DNA of 40,676 bases, taken from contig JAGNHS010000027.1 of NCBI GenBank assembly GCA_018001635.1, forward strand, positions 1 to 40,676, given 5' to 3'. This document shows, in pieces, positions 1-8,458 of the stretch. The stretch is from Pseudomonadota bacterium. Its GTDB lineage: Bacteria; Bdellovibrionota; UBA2428. Both the position numbers and the translations under genes were made by a program. The notes under the pieces were generated by a model. The model did not search any database. It had not been told where the DNA came from and was given only the letters and a program-made list of their open reading frames with translations. Every line of letters starts with the position of its first letter. Within the stretch, counting starts at the first letter, position 1.

Positions 1-120
1 GAATGGAATAAGGATTGGCAATGCTTTTGGAGTGGAGAAGTTCCTAAACCCTATGCCCGCTCAAAAAAATTCTGCTCATCTCATTTTTCCCACTCTTTAC
101 GTCGCACAGTAAGAATTTAA
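1..120 (+). CDS. 3' end of an unidentified gene entering from the left edge
   Basis: Reading frame 1 is open from the first base and ends at TAA 118-120, giving the last 39 residues of a protein whose start lies outside the window. The tail is rich in basic and aromatic residues and has two Cys (motifs WQCFWSG and KKFCSSHF), which could belong to a small metal site, but no family is recognisable. Its stop codon overlaps the stop of the convergent lipoprotein gene by two bases, and such tight convergent packing is common elsewhere in this window. It could be a chance open frame, because only 39 codons are visible. Confidence 0.45.
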   Translation, partial: EWNKDWQCFWSGEVPKPYARSKKFCSSHFSHSLRRTVRI

Positions 121-1205
121 GTCGTGTTATCTCGGATTTCCTGGCTACGAGTTTTGGATTTAATATCTTTATGCCTATCATGGGTGCGCATTAATTGTTG
201 TTCACCGGTTTCATCGCGAACATACATTCCTCTTTGTGGTCCAATAGAGTTATCGTAGCTCATGGAGTCTGCGATGGAGTGAATGATTTGTTGATTGGCT
301 AAACTTTTCACGCAACTTACAAATCCAGGCGCATATCTTGAACCGAATTGAATGTCGGAATCGGGAACAACATAAGAACAACCACCAATCTTTTCATTTT
401 TTGCGTGGCTTGATGCCCATGCAGACACCATAAAATAGGTTCCGCAAGAGACGTTGTAAATTTGATCAGACGATCGTGCTGGGCAGGAAGATCCTGAGCA
501 ACCCACTTTATTGAAAACTCCCCAGCGTGAAAACTGCTCCATACAAATGGATTGGTTTCCTTCTCTTGGGCTCGCATCGAGTTGGAAAATTCCAACAACA
601 CCAGTTCCTTTTTCGCGGCGGTCTGGATAGCGTTGTCGGAGAAGTTTTGAATTGCTATTCCAATAATCATCGGATTCTTTAGCGGCCATGCAACCTGCGA
701 TACCTGTTTGAATAGCTTTGCGATAGGATGCAGGAGCATTATTATGCACTCTTGCTAGTTCTGCGTATGTTCCTCGTTCGCAAAATTTGAGATCAGCAAA
801 ATTCATATTAACATCTCTAATTTTTCGATTAACAATCGTTTTAAATGGTGCTGTGCTTTTCCAGCTTTCGTTAATCACTTCTCTAGAAAATCTACGAAAG
901 TTAGAGACGGCAGGCATATGGTCGAATTTTCCTTCGAGTAAGGACATGGCATTTATAAAGGTACCATTTCTTGATCCATCAATATTTGCATTTTCTGTGG
1001 GAGCTTTAATGTCATGTGACCCAACGACATGACCTTCCTTTAATTTATATCCTTTACTTTGGTTAAACACGGGTCCTTTGCCGTTATAACTAAAAATTGG
1101 TTTGTTGGGATCGGCCGTTTTACAAGCACTTAAAAAAAACAAGAAAACTATGAGACTCATTAAGTAGTAAAACCTAAATGACCTGGGCATAAATAATGTG
1201 TTCAT
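117..1205 (-). CDS. Lipoprotein with a lytic-transglycosylase-like (SLT) core
   Basis: The 362-residue product starts with a basic n-region, a hydrophobic stretch and the lipobox FLSAC (Cys28), so it is predicted to be an outer-membrane or periplasmic lipoprotein. The middle contains CMAAKESDDYW (Glu177) followed about 25 residues later by GVVGIFQLD (202-210). This spacing and wording resemble the catalytic Glu motif ES and the GLMQI motif of soluble lytic transglycosylases, which cleave peptidoglycan glycan strands. At least six further Cys residues suggest disulfides. The start is supported by an AGGGGA ribosome site seven bases upstream. The SLT assignment is an inference from two short motifs; the lipoprotein call is firmer. 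The gene is divergent from the SH3/beta-barrel gene. Confidence 0.6.
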   Translation of the reverse strand: MNTLFMPRSFRFYYLMSLIVFLFFLSACKTADPNKPIFSYNGKGPVFNQSKGYKLKEGHVVGSHDIKAPTENANIDGSRNGTFINAMSLLEGKFDHMPAVSNFRRFSREVINESWKSTAPFKTIVNRKIRDVNMNFADLKFCERGTYAELARVHNNAPASYRKAIQTGIAGCMAAKESDDYWNSNSKLLRQRYPDRREKGTGVVGIFQLDASPREGNQSICMEQFSRWGVFNKVGCSGSSCPARSSDQIYNVSCGTYFMVSAWASSHAKNEKIGGCSYVVPDSDIQFGSRYAPGFVSCVKSLANQQIIHSIADSMSYDNSIGPQRGMYVRDETGEQQLMRTHDRHKDIKSKTRSQEIRDNTT

Positions 1206-1343
1206 AAAAATCCCCTAAAACCCACTTGTTCTAATGCATGCAATTTGTAGACCCAAAATATTATGAAAATAATGCTGTAATTACGAGGTCTTATGTGCCC
1301 AGGTAAAATTCCATTTTGAATAAGTTTTATACACATTCAATAG

Positions 1344-1372
1344 CTTATGACACTTTATACGAGTGTCATAAG
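1344..1372. promoter_or_regulatory. Perfect 11-bp inverted repeat, candidate operator
   Basis: CTTATGACACT (1344-1354) and its exact reverse complement AGTGTCATAAG (1362-1372) flank the 7-base spacer TTATACG. It lies in the divergent intergenic region between the lipoprotein gene and the SH3/beta-barrel plus desaturase pair. No T-run follows, so it does not look like a terminator. The spacer resembles a -10 box. The TGACACT/AGTGTCA arms look like operators of TetR-type repressors, but which protein binds is not known. Confidence 0.5.
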
Positions 1373-1468
1373 TGAAATGTTAAGAAAAATTCCAAAAAAT
1401 TAAATCCAAAATCTCATGCAATATTAGCGACTTCACGAATGAGTGCCTTAGGTGTATTCTGAGGTCGG

Positions 1469-2230
1469 ATGAGGACGTTTATTGGGCTCGTATTTCTATT
1501 TATTGCAATGAATTCGTGGTCTGAACAGTGGTCTGCAACACCAACAACTCAAGGTTATATGAAGGCCATTCGATTTCTTCCGTTATTTGTGGGTCCTGGT
1601 CGTGGCTATGGAGGAATGGCCGATAGCTTAAAACCCAACGAGGTGACTTATTCCTTGGGCGTCTCACTTCAGGGGCAATGGACAAAAGTGCTCACGGTTA
1701 GAGGTGAAGAAGGTTGGGTGCCTAGCGAATATTTAGTGAAGTTTGAAGGGGTGCCCGAAAACGTCGATGATTTTGAATTTATGTTTGCAGCTCGAAGAGC
1801 CATCGGAACTTGGTTCTCTTTTCAGTTTGGTCCGTCGTGGGGAAATAATCCTTTCGATTTTCGGGTTCAAGTGGATACTATTTTTAATCTCACGCCCAAT
1901 GGAGCTATCGATCAATTTTATGATCAAGTAGAAATTGGTCTAGGAGGTTCTTATCATCCATTTGCGCCACCCTTTGGCGAGGACCGAGCATTTTTTCAGT
2001 GGCTTTACAGATTTGGGCGTAAAAAAAATAGTATGTTGGGACCTCGAATTGGAACTGGATTTACTCAGTTAGCCGACTTTAAGGCCAAACGAACTTGGTT
2101 TTTTATTTCTGGTTTAACTTATCGCCATTATATGAATGAAGTCATAGGCATCTATGCTGAGGCCACATATTATCTTAGGACGACTCGACTTTACGGCAAT
2201 GCCAGTGCAGGTTTAACTCTAAGGTTTTAG
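1469..2230 (+). CDS. Secreted SH3-domain protein with C-terminal outer-membrane beta-barrel
   Basis: The 253-residue protein has a signal peptide (about residues 1-18), then a bacterial SH3-like segment (about 28-92) with the typical GPGRGYG, V(S)LQGQWTKV and EEGWVPSEYL turns. The rest (about 100-253) is made of alternating hydrophobic and aromatic strands and ends in LRF, a C-terminal Phe that is typical of proteins inserted by the BAM complex. It may therefore be a small outer-membrane barrel with a periplasmic SH3 domain that could contact peptidoglycan. The start ATG follows GAGGT. Five bases separate it from the desaturase, so the two are probably co-transcribed. The SH3 call is good; the barrel is inferred from strand pattern. 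Confidence 0.65.
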   Translation: MRTFIGLVFLFIAMNSWSEQWSATPTTQGYMKAIRFLPLFVGPGRGYGGMADSLKPNEVTYSLGVSLQGQWTKVLTVRGEEGWVPSEYLVKFEGVPENVDDFEFMFAARRAIGTWFSFQFGPSWGNNPFDFRVQVDTIFNLTPNGAIDQFYDQVEIGLGGSYHPFAPPFGEDRAFFQWLYRFGRKKNSMLGPRIGTGFTQLADFKAKRTWFFISGLTYRHYMNEVIGIYAEATYYLRTTRLYGNASAGLTLRF

Positions 2231-2235
2231 GAATA

Positions 2236-3279
2236 ATGTTAGAATCAAATACGACTATAAATTCAAATGTTGAAAATTTAGATTGGCGAGAAATTGTTAA
2301 AAGATATCAAAAGCCATCGAGATGGGTTGCTACAGGACAATTAATCAATACCGTTGGAACTTATGTGGCCCTTTGGGTTTTGATGTATGTTTCTATGAAT
2401 TTTAGTTTTCCTTGGTGGTTTACGGGAGCTTTAGCTTGTGTTGCCGGACTTTTTATTGTGAGAACTTTTATTATTTTTCATGATTGTGGCCATGGATCCT
2501 TTTTTCAATCACAAAGAGCCAATGATGTGGTGGGTTTTATTACTGGAGTTCTCTGTTTTTTTCCTTATTATCACTGGCGTTGGGAGCATTCGATTCATCA
2601 TGCGAGTTCTGGGCATCTTGATCGACGAGGCGTGGGTGATATTTGGACTATGACAGTCCATGAATATCTTGAGTCTTCACGTTGGAAACGTTTTGCTTAT
2701 CGTTTAGAGCGAAATCCATTTGTTCTTTTTGTGATAGCTCCGTTATTGTTGGTGCTAGTGATGGAGCGATATCCTTCTTCTAAATCCAATCCGCGAGAAA
2801 GAAATTCAGTGTATTGGACAAATCTTGCAATTTTAGGTTTGGGTTTTTGCTTAATTTCGATTTTTGGTTTGAAACCTTATCTTTTAATTCAACTGACCAT
2901 CATCGCTGTCTCGGGTTCTTTAGGAGTTTGGTTGTTTTATGTTCAGCATCAGTTTGAAGGCGTTTATTGGGAGCGTGGTGAAAATTGGGATTATGCAGAT
3001 GCCGCCTTAAAGGGTAGTTCTTATTATAAGTTACCTAAAATCTTTCAGTGGATTACGGGTAATATTGGTTTTCATCATATACATCATTTGAGTGCTCGAA
3101 TTCCGAATTACAATTTAGAGAAGTGTCACAAAGAAGAAGTGATTTTTCATGGAGTAAAACCCATAACTATTTTGGCGAGTTTAAAATCGTTTACTTATCG
3201 CTTGTGGGATGAACAACAGAAAAAACTCGTAAGTTATAAGCGTATTAAAGAAATTAAAAAGCAAAGTTTTAGAAGCTAA
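2236..3279 (+). CDS. Membrane fatty acid desaturase
   Basis: The 347-residue integral membrane protein carries all three histidine boxes of acyl-lipid or acyl-CoA desaturases: HDCGH (82-86), HSIHH (118-122) and HHIHH (280-284), which bind the di-iron centre. About four hydrophobic helices surround them in the usual order (two before box 1 and two between boxes 2 and 3). The region after box 2 with DIWTMTV and the WLFYVQHQFEG stretch is typical of delta-12/omega-6-like bacterial desaturases (DesA type). It should introduce a cis double bond into membrane acyl chains, using oxygen and an electron donor. Regiospecificity cannot be read from sequence. It follows the SH3/barrel gene by five bases, and the palindrome at 1344-1372 may control both. 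Confidence 0.88.
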   Translation: MLESNTTINSNVENLDWREIVKRYQKPSRWVATGQLINTVGTYVALWVLMYVSMNFSFPWWFTGALACVAGLFIVRTFIIFHDCGHGSFFQSQRANDVVGFITGVLCFFPYYHWRWEHSIHHASSGHLDRRGVGDIWTMTVHEYLESSRWKRFAYRLERNPFVLFVIAPLLLVLVMERYPSSKSNPRERNSVYWTNLAILGLGFCLISIFGLKPYLLIQLTIIAVSGSLGVWLFYVQHQFEGVYWERGENWDYADAALKGSSYYKLPKIFQWITGNIGFHHIHHLSARIPNYNLEKCHKEEVIFHGVKPITILASLKSFTYRLWDEQQKKLVSYKRIKEIKKQSFRS

Positions 3280-3280
3280 G

Positions 3281-4498
3281 TTAGATATGTTGAGTCCATG
3301 GTTTTTTGCCTAGTAAAAGTATGATGGCCAGAAGGCAAATCATCGATGCAGCAAAGTAACTAATTCCAGGAAAATGAATAGGTGTCGTGGCTCTAGTGAA
3401 ATGAGCAAAAAGATTTGTATAGATTATGGGTCCAACAATGGCTGTTAAAGATGCAATAGAAATTAAACTTCCTTGTAATTCTCCTTGTTCATGAGGAGGA
3501 ATTTTTTTTGAAATCATGGATTGAATGGCGGGTATAGCAACACCCGATAAAGAGAAAATCGCCATTATGGCATACATCATCCAACCTTGAGTCGCGAAAG
3601 CAAACAATCCAAATCCTAACATATAAAAGAAATTTCCAAATAGAATTGATTTAGCTTCGCCGAGCTTGGGGATAATTATTCTTGTTAAGTAACCTTGTGA
3701 GAAGGCAATCACAAGACCTACAAAGGATAGTGATAAACCCACTTGAAATGATGACCAGCCGAACTTGTATTGAGTGTAGAGCGTCCAAATACTGGGGTGG
3801 GATTGTCCGCCTAAATTTATGAGCGCATACACCCAAACTAGTATGGAAATAGATGAGGGTTTTATAATTTTCAGAAGTGAAGAGAAGGGATTGAGTTTTG
3901 ATATTACAATTTGTCTTCTATGTTTTTCGGGAAGTGATTCCGGTAATACAAAATATCCAAATGCAAAATTTAATAAATTTAAAAACGCGGCTGCTAAAAA
4001 AGGTGCTTGTGGGCCTAATTCTCCTATGACGCCTCCAAGCGCGGGGCCAATTATGAAGCCCAATCCAAATGCAGCGCCGATCATCCCAAAGTTTGCCGAT
4101 CGATTGGAATCATCGGAAATGTCTGCCATATAGGAACTTGCAACGGTCATGCTCGCTCCAGTGAGTCCTGATAAAATTCTTCCAACAAATAATATGCTGA
4201 GAGTAGGCGCGAATGCCATCAGAATATAATCAAGACCTGCAAATAGTAGTGAATTTAAGAGAACAATTCTTCGACCATATCGATCTGAAAGTGATCCAAG
4301 AACGGGTGAAGCTAAAAATTGCATTAAAGCATAGATTGAAATAAAGAATCCAAAATATTGATTTACAAATTCAGGGTTAGAGCTAAAGCGTCTAATGACG
4401 TCGGGAAAAACTGGAATGAGTAATCCAATTCCAAGGGCATCGAGAAAAATTGTAGCAAAAATAAATTTTAAACTTGCTGCTCTATTTTTTTTAATCAT
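3281..4498 (-). CDS. MFS transporter of the Tet(A)-like drug/H+ antiporter type
   Basis: The product has about 12 hydrophobic helices. Between helices 2 and 3 it has the major facilitator motif A, GSLSDRYGRR, and helix 5 carries the antiporter motif C-like GLGFIIGPALGG. The overall wording of the N-terminal half resembles tetracycline-exporter-type carriers. It probably exports a small molecule in exchange for protons across the inner membrane; the substrate is unknown. An upstream TTG (4504) is possible, but I chose the ATG at 4498 because AAGGA lies at normal distance from it (405 residues). The gene is convergent with the desaturase, with one base between the stops. Confidence 0.82.
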   Translation of the reverse strand: MIKKNRAASLKFIFATIFLDALGIGLLIPVFPDVIRRFSSNPEFVNQYFGFFISIYALMQFLASPVLGSLSDRYGRRIVLLNSLLFAGLDYILMAFAPTLSILFVGRILSGLTGASMTVASSYMADISDDSNRSANFGMIGAAFGLGFIIGPALGGVIGELGPQAPFLAAAFLNLLNFAFGYFVLPESLPEKHRRQIVISKLNPFSSLLKIIKPSSISILVWVYALINLGGQSHPSIWTLYTQYKFGWSSFQVGLSLSFVGLVIAFSQGYLTRIIIPKLGEAKSILFGNFFYMLGFGLFAFATQGWMMYAIMAIFSLSGVAIPAIQSMISKKIPPHEQGELQGSLISIASLTAIVGPIIYTNLFAHFTRATTPIHFPGISYFAASMICLLAIILLLGKKPWTQHI

Positions 4499-4562
4499 TT
4501 TCAATCCTTGAAATCGATTATAGCAAGCTATTGAACATTGAGTATCAAGACACTTTAAAAAG

Positions 4563-4600
4563 AAAGACCCTACGCATTCGGGAGAATGCGTAGGGTCTTT
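4563..4600 (-). terminator. Intrinsic terminator of the secreted coiled-coil gene
   Basis: A perfect 17-bp stem (4563-4579 with 4584-4600) closes on the tetraloop GGGA. On the minus strand it is followed by CTTTTTAAAG, a U-rich tail. It lies about 57 bases after the stop of the gene at 4657-5391. Confidence 0.88.
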
Positions 4601-4656
4601 GGGATCCCTATTAAAGACTAAAGCTTTTATGCTTTTTCTTTAATGGCAACTCAACT

Positions 4657-5391
4657 TTATATCGCTTCAGAAGAAGACGAATCTGAGCTAGTTCCAGAGT
4701 GATAAGTTTCGTAGTGACTTTCTCTAGATTGATTTCGATTATAGATCTCGTTGCGGAGATTATAATTTCTGCTCGCTAGATTAGAATTGTCTTCACGAAG
4801 ACTTGCGTTCATCTCTTTTCCTTTGGCAGCTTTGTCTTTTACTTCGGCAATTTCCTTATTTTTATTAGAAACAACCATCCAAAGTACTACAGCGGCTACG
4901 GCAGCAGTGATTAAAACTGCACCCATAGTTGTGATTTCAGCTTCTGCTGAAGGCACGAAAAGACCATCTAATAAACCCACTTCACGAGTTAAAAGCAATT
5001 GTCTAATAGCAACTGCATTTTGCTCGAGAGATTTGGATTTATTATAAGTGAATAATTTTCCATTAATTAGAAAAGAATCCGCTTTTAGGCCTTGCATGGC
5101 GATCTCAACTCTTTCTCCATTTATGTCGAGATAAACTTTTCCTTGGTCCATAGATAGGCTGGGTAACTGTTCGTTTGTGAGCAAAAGGCCCTCTACGAAG
5201 TCAGCGTCAGCTTTTTCGAGACCAATGTTATTGAAGGTCATATTGTGTTTTTGCGGATAATCCTTCATCGCATTTTGCACAATAGACACTTTTTGGCCGT
5301 CCAATCGGGCAACTTCACCCGCTTGTACTGGCGTGATCATGGACACAGTAAACGTGACGAATGTAGTTCCGGCTATTAAGAAATTTTTCAT
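4657..5391 (-). CDS. Exported membrane-anchored coiled-coil protein, unknown function
   Basis: The 244-residue protein begins with a clear signal peptide ending near VQAG. A mixed region (about 25-145) follows. A single hydrophobic helix (about 153-172, AVLITAAVAAVVLWMVV) is then followed by a charged heptad-like stretch rich in K, E, N and R, and a Ser-rich tail. The likely topology is a periplasmic N-terminal domain, one membrane anchor and a coiled-coil tail. No family is recognised. A run of six G just before the ATG provides a strong ribosome site. It stands alone, with its own terminator downstream and a 330-bp intergenic region upstream. Confidence 0.72.
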   Translation of the reverse strand: MKNFLIAGTTFVTFTVSMITPVQAGEVARLDGQKVSIVQNAMKDYPQKHNMTFNNIGLEKADADFVEGLLLTNEQLPSLSMDQGKVYLDINGERVEIAMQGLKADSFLINGKLFTYNKSKSLEQNAVAIRQLLLTREVGLLDGLFVPSAEAEITTMGAVLITAAVAAVVLWMVVSNKNKEIAEVKDKAAKGKEMNASLREDNSNLASRNYNLRNEIYNRNQSRESHYETYHSGTSSDSSSSEAI

Positions 5392-5721
5392 TTTCCCCCC
5401 TTTTCTTAATTTTGCGCATTCCGTGCACGTTTTAAGAATCTTTACTGACTCTTAATAAAGTTATTATGAATTCTTAATGTTACAAGAATGTGTCATGAGA
5501 ATTTTGAAGCTAAGCTATCGATAGGTCTAGTTTATTTTAGATGAATCCTTTGACCCAAGTTCATTAAATTTCATTTCTTAAAGCCCTTGTAGATGAGCCA
5601 ATGGCGTAAAAATTGGACAATTTTCAAAGTTGATAATTTTATCAACTTAATTATCCTTTAAGGCCTGATTGCGAGCGTATAGTCATTGACCAATAGATCT
5701 CATTTGGTTTAGCCAGATAAA
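5392..5721. other. Intergenic region between divergent secreted-protein genes
   Basis: These 330 bases hold no convincing open frame. They should contain the promoters of the minus-strand gene at 4657-5391 and of the plus-strand catalase-like gene. The notable element is the 22-bp palindrome at 5627-5648. TATAGT at 5678-5683 is a possible plus-strand -10 box, without a good -35 partner. Confidence 0.55.
5627..5648. promoter_or_regulatory. 22-bp palindrome, candidate operator upstream of the catalase-like gene
   Basis: AAGTTGATAA and its exact reverse complement TTATCAACTT are separated by TT. The element ends about 30 bases before a possible -10 box (TATAGT 5678-5683) and 73 bases before the start codon. 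No T-run follows, so it looks like a dimeric regulator site rather than a terminator. The binding protein is not known. Confidence 0.4.
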
Positions 5722-7212
5722 ATGATTCAAATTATGAATTCAAAATCTGATCTAAATAAGTTTTATTTTATATTTGTGTTGTATCTGTCTTACTCTCAGG
5801 CCATCTTCTCCGCAGAGCCTCATTTCGTAACTCCTAAAGAGTTGGCTGAGACAGCGACAATGATTGTGCATCCATTAACAAGGGCACGCTCTTGTGAGGA
5901 AATCATTGTGGATTTAAAAACAGTGGGTCGAAATATTGGGACGGCTTCGGCGTTGACTAAACTTCTATATGGACACGCCACAAAAGTTTTTCATAATCAT
6001 AGTATCGGATCTGCCTTTGTGCGTTTTGAATTAATGCCGACTCGTCCAGAATTTCTTCGACAGGGTATGTTTTCAGATGCCATACCTTCAGTGTCTTATG
6101 GTTTTGCTAATTTCACCACAGGTCGCAGCACTCCCAATCCACCGCATTTAAAACCTGATGTTACGGGTTTAACCGTTGTTTTGAATATGAATCAAAAGCC
6201 CGTTGTTCTTACCACTACGGCCTCTAAGGGCGCTTTTGGCGATACAGGAAAGCAATTTAGTGAGTTGGCTTGGTTTCCCACTATAATGTCTTCTGTTTTG
6301 TCTGGATATTCTAAAGAGGATTTGATGAACACTCAAAAAGCTGACTGGAAATGGGATGAAAAAAAGTCCAAAAGTCTGCGAGTTAATTTAGGGTCTATAT
6401 TGGGTGAAGCTTTAGGTGAAGGAATTTTTATAGCAAGAAATCCAAAGCCTGCGCTTGGCACTTTGTTGCCTGCTATCTTGTCGGGGCGCTTTAGTCCATT
6501 TTTCGGTTATCGAGGAGTTTTAGGTTTGGGAGACAATATTGGTTTTGGAAGTGGTCATGCTTTTTTATTGGAATCACTAAGCCCCGAAAAGCTCGATCCC
6601 GTAAAAAACATTGGGATTAGCAGAACAGCTTTTCGTTTTGGTTTTAGGATTGTTGATAGTCCTGTAAATCGCGCCCTCATAGAAAATGAGCCAGGACTTT
6701 TAAAAACTTTGGATAGAGTGATTGGTACGGGGTGGAATAAAGCTGATTCAAGATATCTCAGCACTGAATTTAAAAAGTGGAATCAGGCTGGGCCGATTGA
6801 GTATGAAATGTATGTTCAGCTCGAAGATAAAACTCATCCAGAAAATACACCCATTGAAGCAACTCATAGGAGATGGAAGTCTGAAAAAATTCCCGTAGCC
6901 CGAATGACTTTATTGCCAGTTAAAACTGGTGCTGATGAGGTTTTAAATGATTTTATTAATAAGATACCGGCTAATCCTGGCTTGGGATTTCATAGACCCT
7001 TAGGAGTTTTGGCTTTAGATCGCTCTATGGGGCCCGTCGTTAGTCGGGAAGGTCTAAATGCAGGTAGCGGAGCCTATTCACAGAGTTCGGCGCTGAGAGG
7101 AGCCCTTGGTGTTGATCTTCAGCGATTTCAAGTTGAAGCTATTATTGAAAAAATAAATTCTCTGCCAGAACTTATGCGAAGCTTAGGATACGAGCTAGAG
7201 TCTCAAAATTAA
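5722..7212 (+). CDS. Exported catalase-fold protein (y4iL/catalase-like), probably divergent
   Basis: The 496-residue protein has a signal peptide (cleavage near FSA-EP). Several stretches follow the order of heme-catalase-like proteins. These are KVFHNHSIGSAFVRFEL (about 88-104; compare the distal-His segment HAKGHG..A.F), QGMFSDAIPSVSYGFAN (compare GLF....YPA.VRFS), PDVTGLTVVL, a late YEMYVQLED...PIEATHRRW segment (compare VQ...MPIEDA...W) and HRPLGVLALDR near 424-434. The usual proximal heme Tyr after that last motif is not evident, so catalase activity is doubtful. Heme binding is unproven. ATG 5722 and 5734 are both possible starts; neither has a good ribosome site. It stands alone between two intergenic regions. 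Confidence 0.5.
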   Translation: MIQIMNSKSDLNKFYFIFVLYLSYSQAIFSAEPHFVTPKELAETATMIVHPLTRARSCEEIIVDLKTVGRNIGTASALTKLLYGHATKVFHNHSIGSAFVRFELMPTRPEFLRQGMFSDAIPSVSYGFANFTTGRSTPNPPHLKPDVTGLTVVLNMNQKPVVLTTTASKGAFGDTGKQFSELAWFPTIMSSVLSGYSKEDLMNTQKADWKWDEKKSKSLRVNLGSILGEALGEGIFIARNPKPALGTLLPAILSGRFSPFFGYRGVLGLGDNIGFGSGHAFLLESLSPEKLDPVKNIGISRTAFRFGFRIVDSPVNRALIENEPGLLKTLDRVIGTGWNKADSRYLSTEFKKWNQAGPIEYEMYVQLEDKTHPENTPIEATHRRWKSEKIPVARMTLLPVKTGADEVLNDFINKIPANPGLGFHRPLGVLALDRSMGPVVSREGLNAGSGAYSQSSALRGALGVDLQRFQVEAIIEKINSLPELMRSLGYELESQN

Positions 7213-7241
7213 CATCTTTCTCAACTGGCTGAATAAAAAAA

Positions 7242-7269
7242 CCCCGCCTAGCGGGTAGGCTAGGCGGGG
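7242..7269 (-). terminator. Terminator of the nrdAB operon
   Basis: An 11-bp GC-rich stem (CCCCGCCTAGC 7242-7252 with 7259-7269) has a six-base loop. On the minus strand it is followed by eight T, about 40 bases after the nrdB stop. It may also slow plus-strand transcription from the catalase-like gene, though that side has no T-run. Confidence 0.88.
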
Positions 7270-7309
7270 CGGTTGGGGCTATTGAGTTAGTTTTACTAAC
7301 TCGTAAAGA

Positions 7310-8434
7310 TCAATCCCAGCTTAGAGTGCCACCGGTTTGGTATTCGGTAACACGTGTTTCAAAGAAGTTCTTTTCTTTGCGCAAATCCATAACTTCGCTC
7401 ATCCAAGGGAATGGATTGTCGGTGTTAAAAATTTTGGGCAATCCAATTTTTTCTAAACGGCGATCCGCGATGTAGCCTACATAGTCTTCGAACATTTTAT
7501 GATTTAAGCCAAGCACGCCATTGGGTAGGCAGTCTTTGGCGTATAAAATTTCGAGGTGTACGGCTTCGCGAATGGTTTGGATAGTTTTTTCTTGAAACTC
7601 GCGTGTCCAAACTTCGGGATTCTCAATCTTGATTTGGTTGATGAGGTCGATACCAAAGTTCATGTGCTTAGTTTCGTCGCGCATGATGTATTGGTATTGC
7701 TCGCCTACTCCCACCATTTTGTTTCTGCGGTGGAAAGAAAGCATCATCACAAATCCTGAGTAGAAGAAAATACCTTCCATGATGATGTAAAAACCAATCA
7801 TGTTGTCGAGGAAGCCTTGAATTCCTTCAAAACTATCTGTCGAAAAGTTGGGGTCCATCACATTTTTAGTGAGTTCTAGTTCAAAAGCATCTTTGTTGTG
7901 AATGGAAACAACTTCCTGATACATGTTGAAGACTTCACCTTCATCCAAGCCCAAAGATTCAACAATATATTGAAAGCAATGAGTGTGAATGGCTTCTTCA
8001 AAAGATTGACGAAGCAAATACTGGCGGCACTCTGGATTGGTGACGTGCTTGTAAATGGCAAGCACCAAGTTGTTGGCCACAAGTGATTCGGCGGTAGAGA
8101 AGAATCCTAAATTTCGCTTAATCACAAGCCGTTCGTCTTCAGTGAGTTCCGTTTTAGAGCGCCAGACTTCGATGTCTCGAGCCATGGGAACTTCTTGAGG
8201 CATCCAGTGATTGGCGCAACCATCGAGATAATTTTGCCATGCCCATTTGTATTTAATGGGCACCAATTGATTGAGGTCGGAGCGGCAATTTAATATTTTC
8301 TTTTCATCGACGCGCACGCGACTTCGCATAGCGCTTTTATTAAAAAAGGCAGCTTGGCTTGCCGTGATTTCAGTAATGATTTGAGGCTGTGGAGCGTTCA
8401 AGATTGGTTTTGGTGATGTGTTCTGTGATGACAT
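7310..8434 (-). CDS. nrdB: Ribonucleoside-diphosphate reductase subunit beta, class Ic type (Phe at radical site)
   Basis: This is the 374-residue small (R2) subunit that stores the oxidising equivalent used to start ribonucleotide reduction. Metal ligands can be placed at Glu116 (TAESLVANN), Glu147 and His150 (EEAIH), Glu220 (IMEGIFF), Glu254 and His257 (RDETKH). The residue four after His150, Tyr122 in E. coli R2, is Phe154 (EEAIHTHCF), and the first ligand is Glu rather than Asp. Both changes define the class Ic enzyme of Chlamydia trachomatis, which uses a Mn(IV)/Fe(III) centre instead of a tyrosyl radical. Tyr249 matches the chlamydial Tyr222. Tyr365 near the C-terminus matches the conserved radical-transfer Tyr. 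AAGGAG precedes the ATG. It lies 24 bases after nrdA. Confidence 0.96.
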   Translation of the reverse strand: MSSQNTSPKPILNAPQPQIITEITASQAAFFNKSAMRSRVRVDEKKILNCRSDLNQLVPIKYKWAWQNYLDGCANHWMPQEVPMARDIEVWRSKTELTEDERLVIKRNLGFFSTAESLVANNLVLAIYKHVTNPECRQYLLRQSFEEAIHTHCFQYIVESLGLDEGEVFNMYQEVVSIHNKDAFELELTKNVMDPNFSTDSFEGIQGFLDNMIGFYIIMEGIFFYSGFVMMLSFHRRNKMVGVGEQYQYIMRDETKHMNFGIDLINQIKIENPEVWTREFQEKTIQTIREAVHLEILYAKDCLPNGVLGLNHKMFEDYVGYIADRRLEKIGLPKIFNTDNPFPWMSEVMDLRKEKNFFETRVTEYQTGGTLSWD

Positions 8435-8458
8435 TTTTCTTCTCCTTTTCTTAGAGTC

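Noticed and set aside
1240..1255. Weak sigma-54-like site before the lipoprotein gene (GG-N10-GC, minus strand)
   Set aside because: Only the GG, GC and TTGCA parts match; the GGCAC core is absent.
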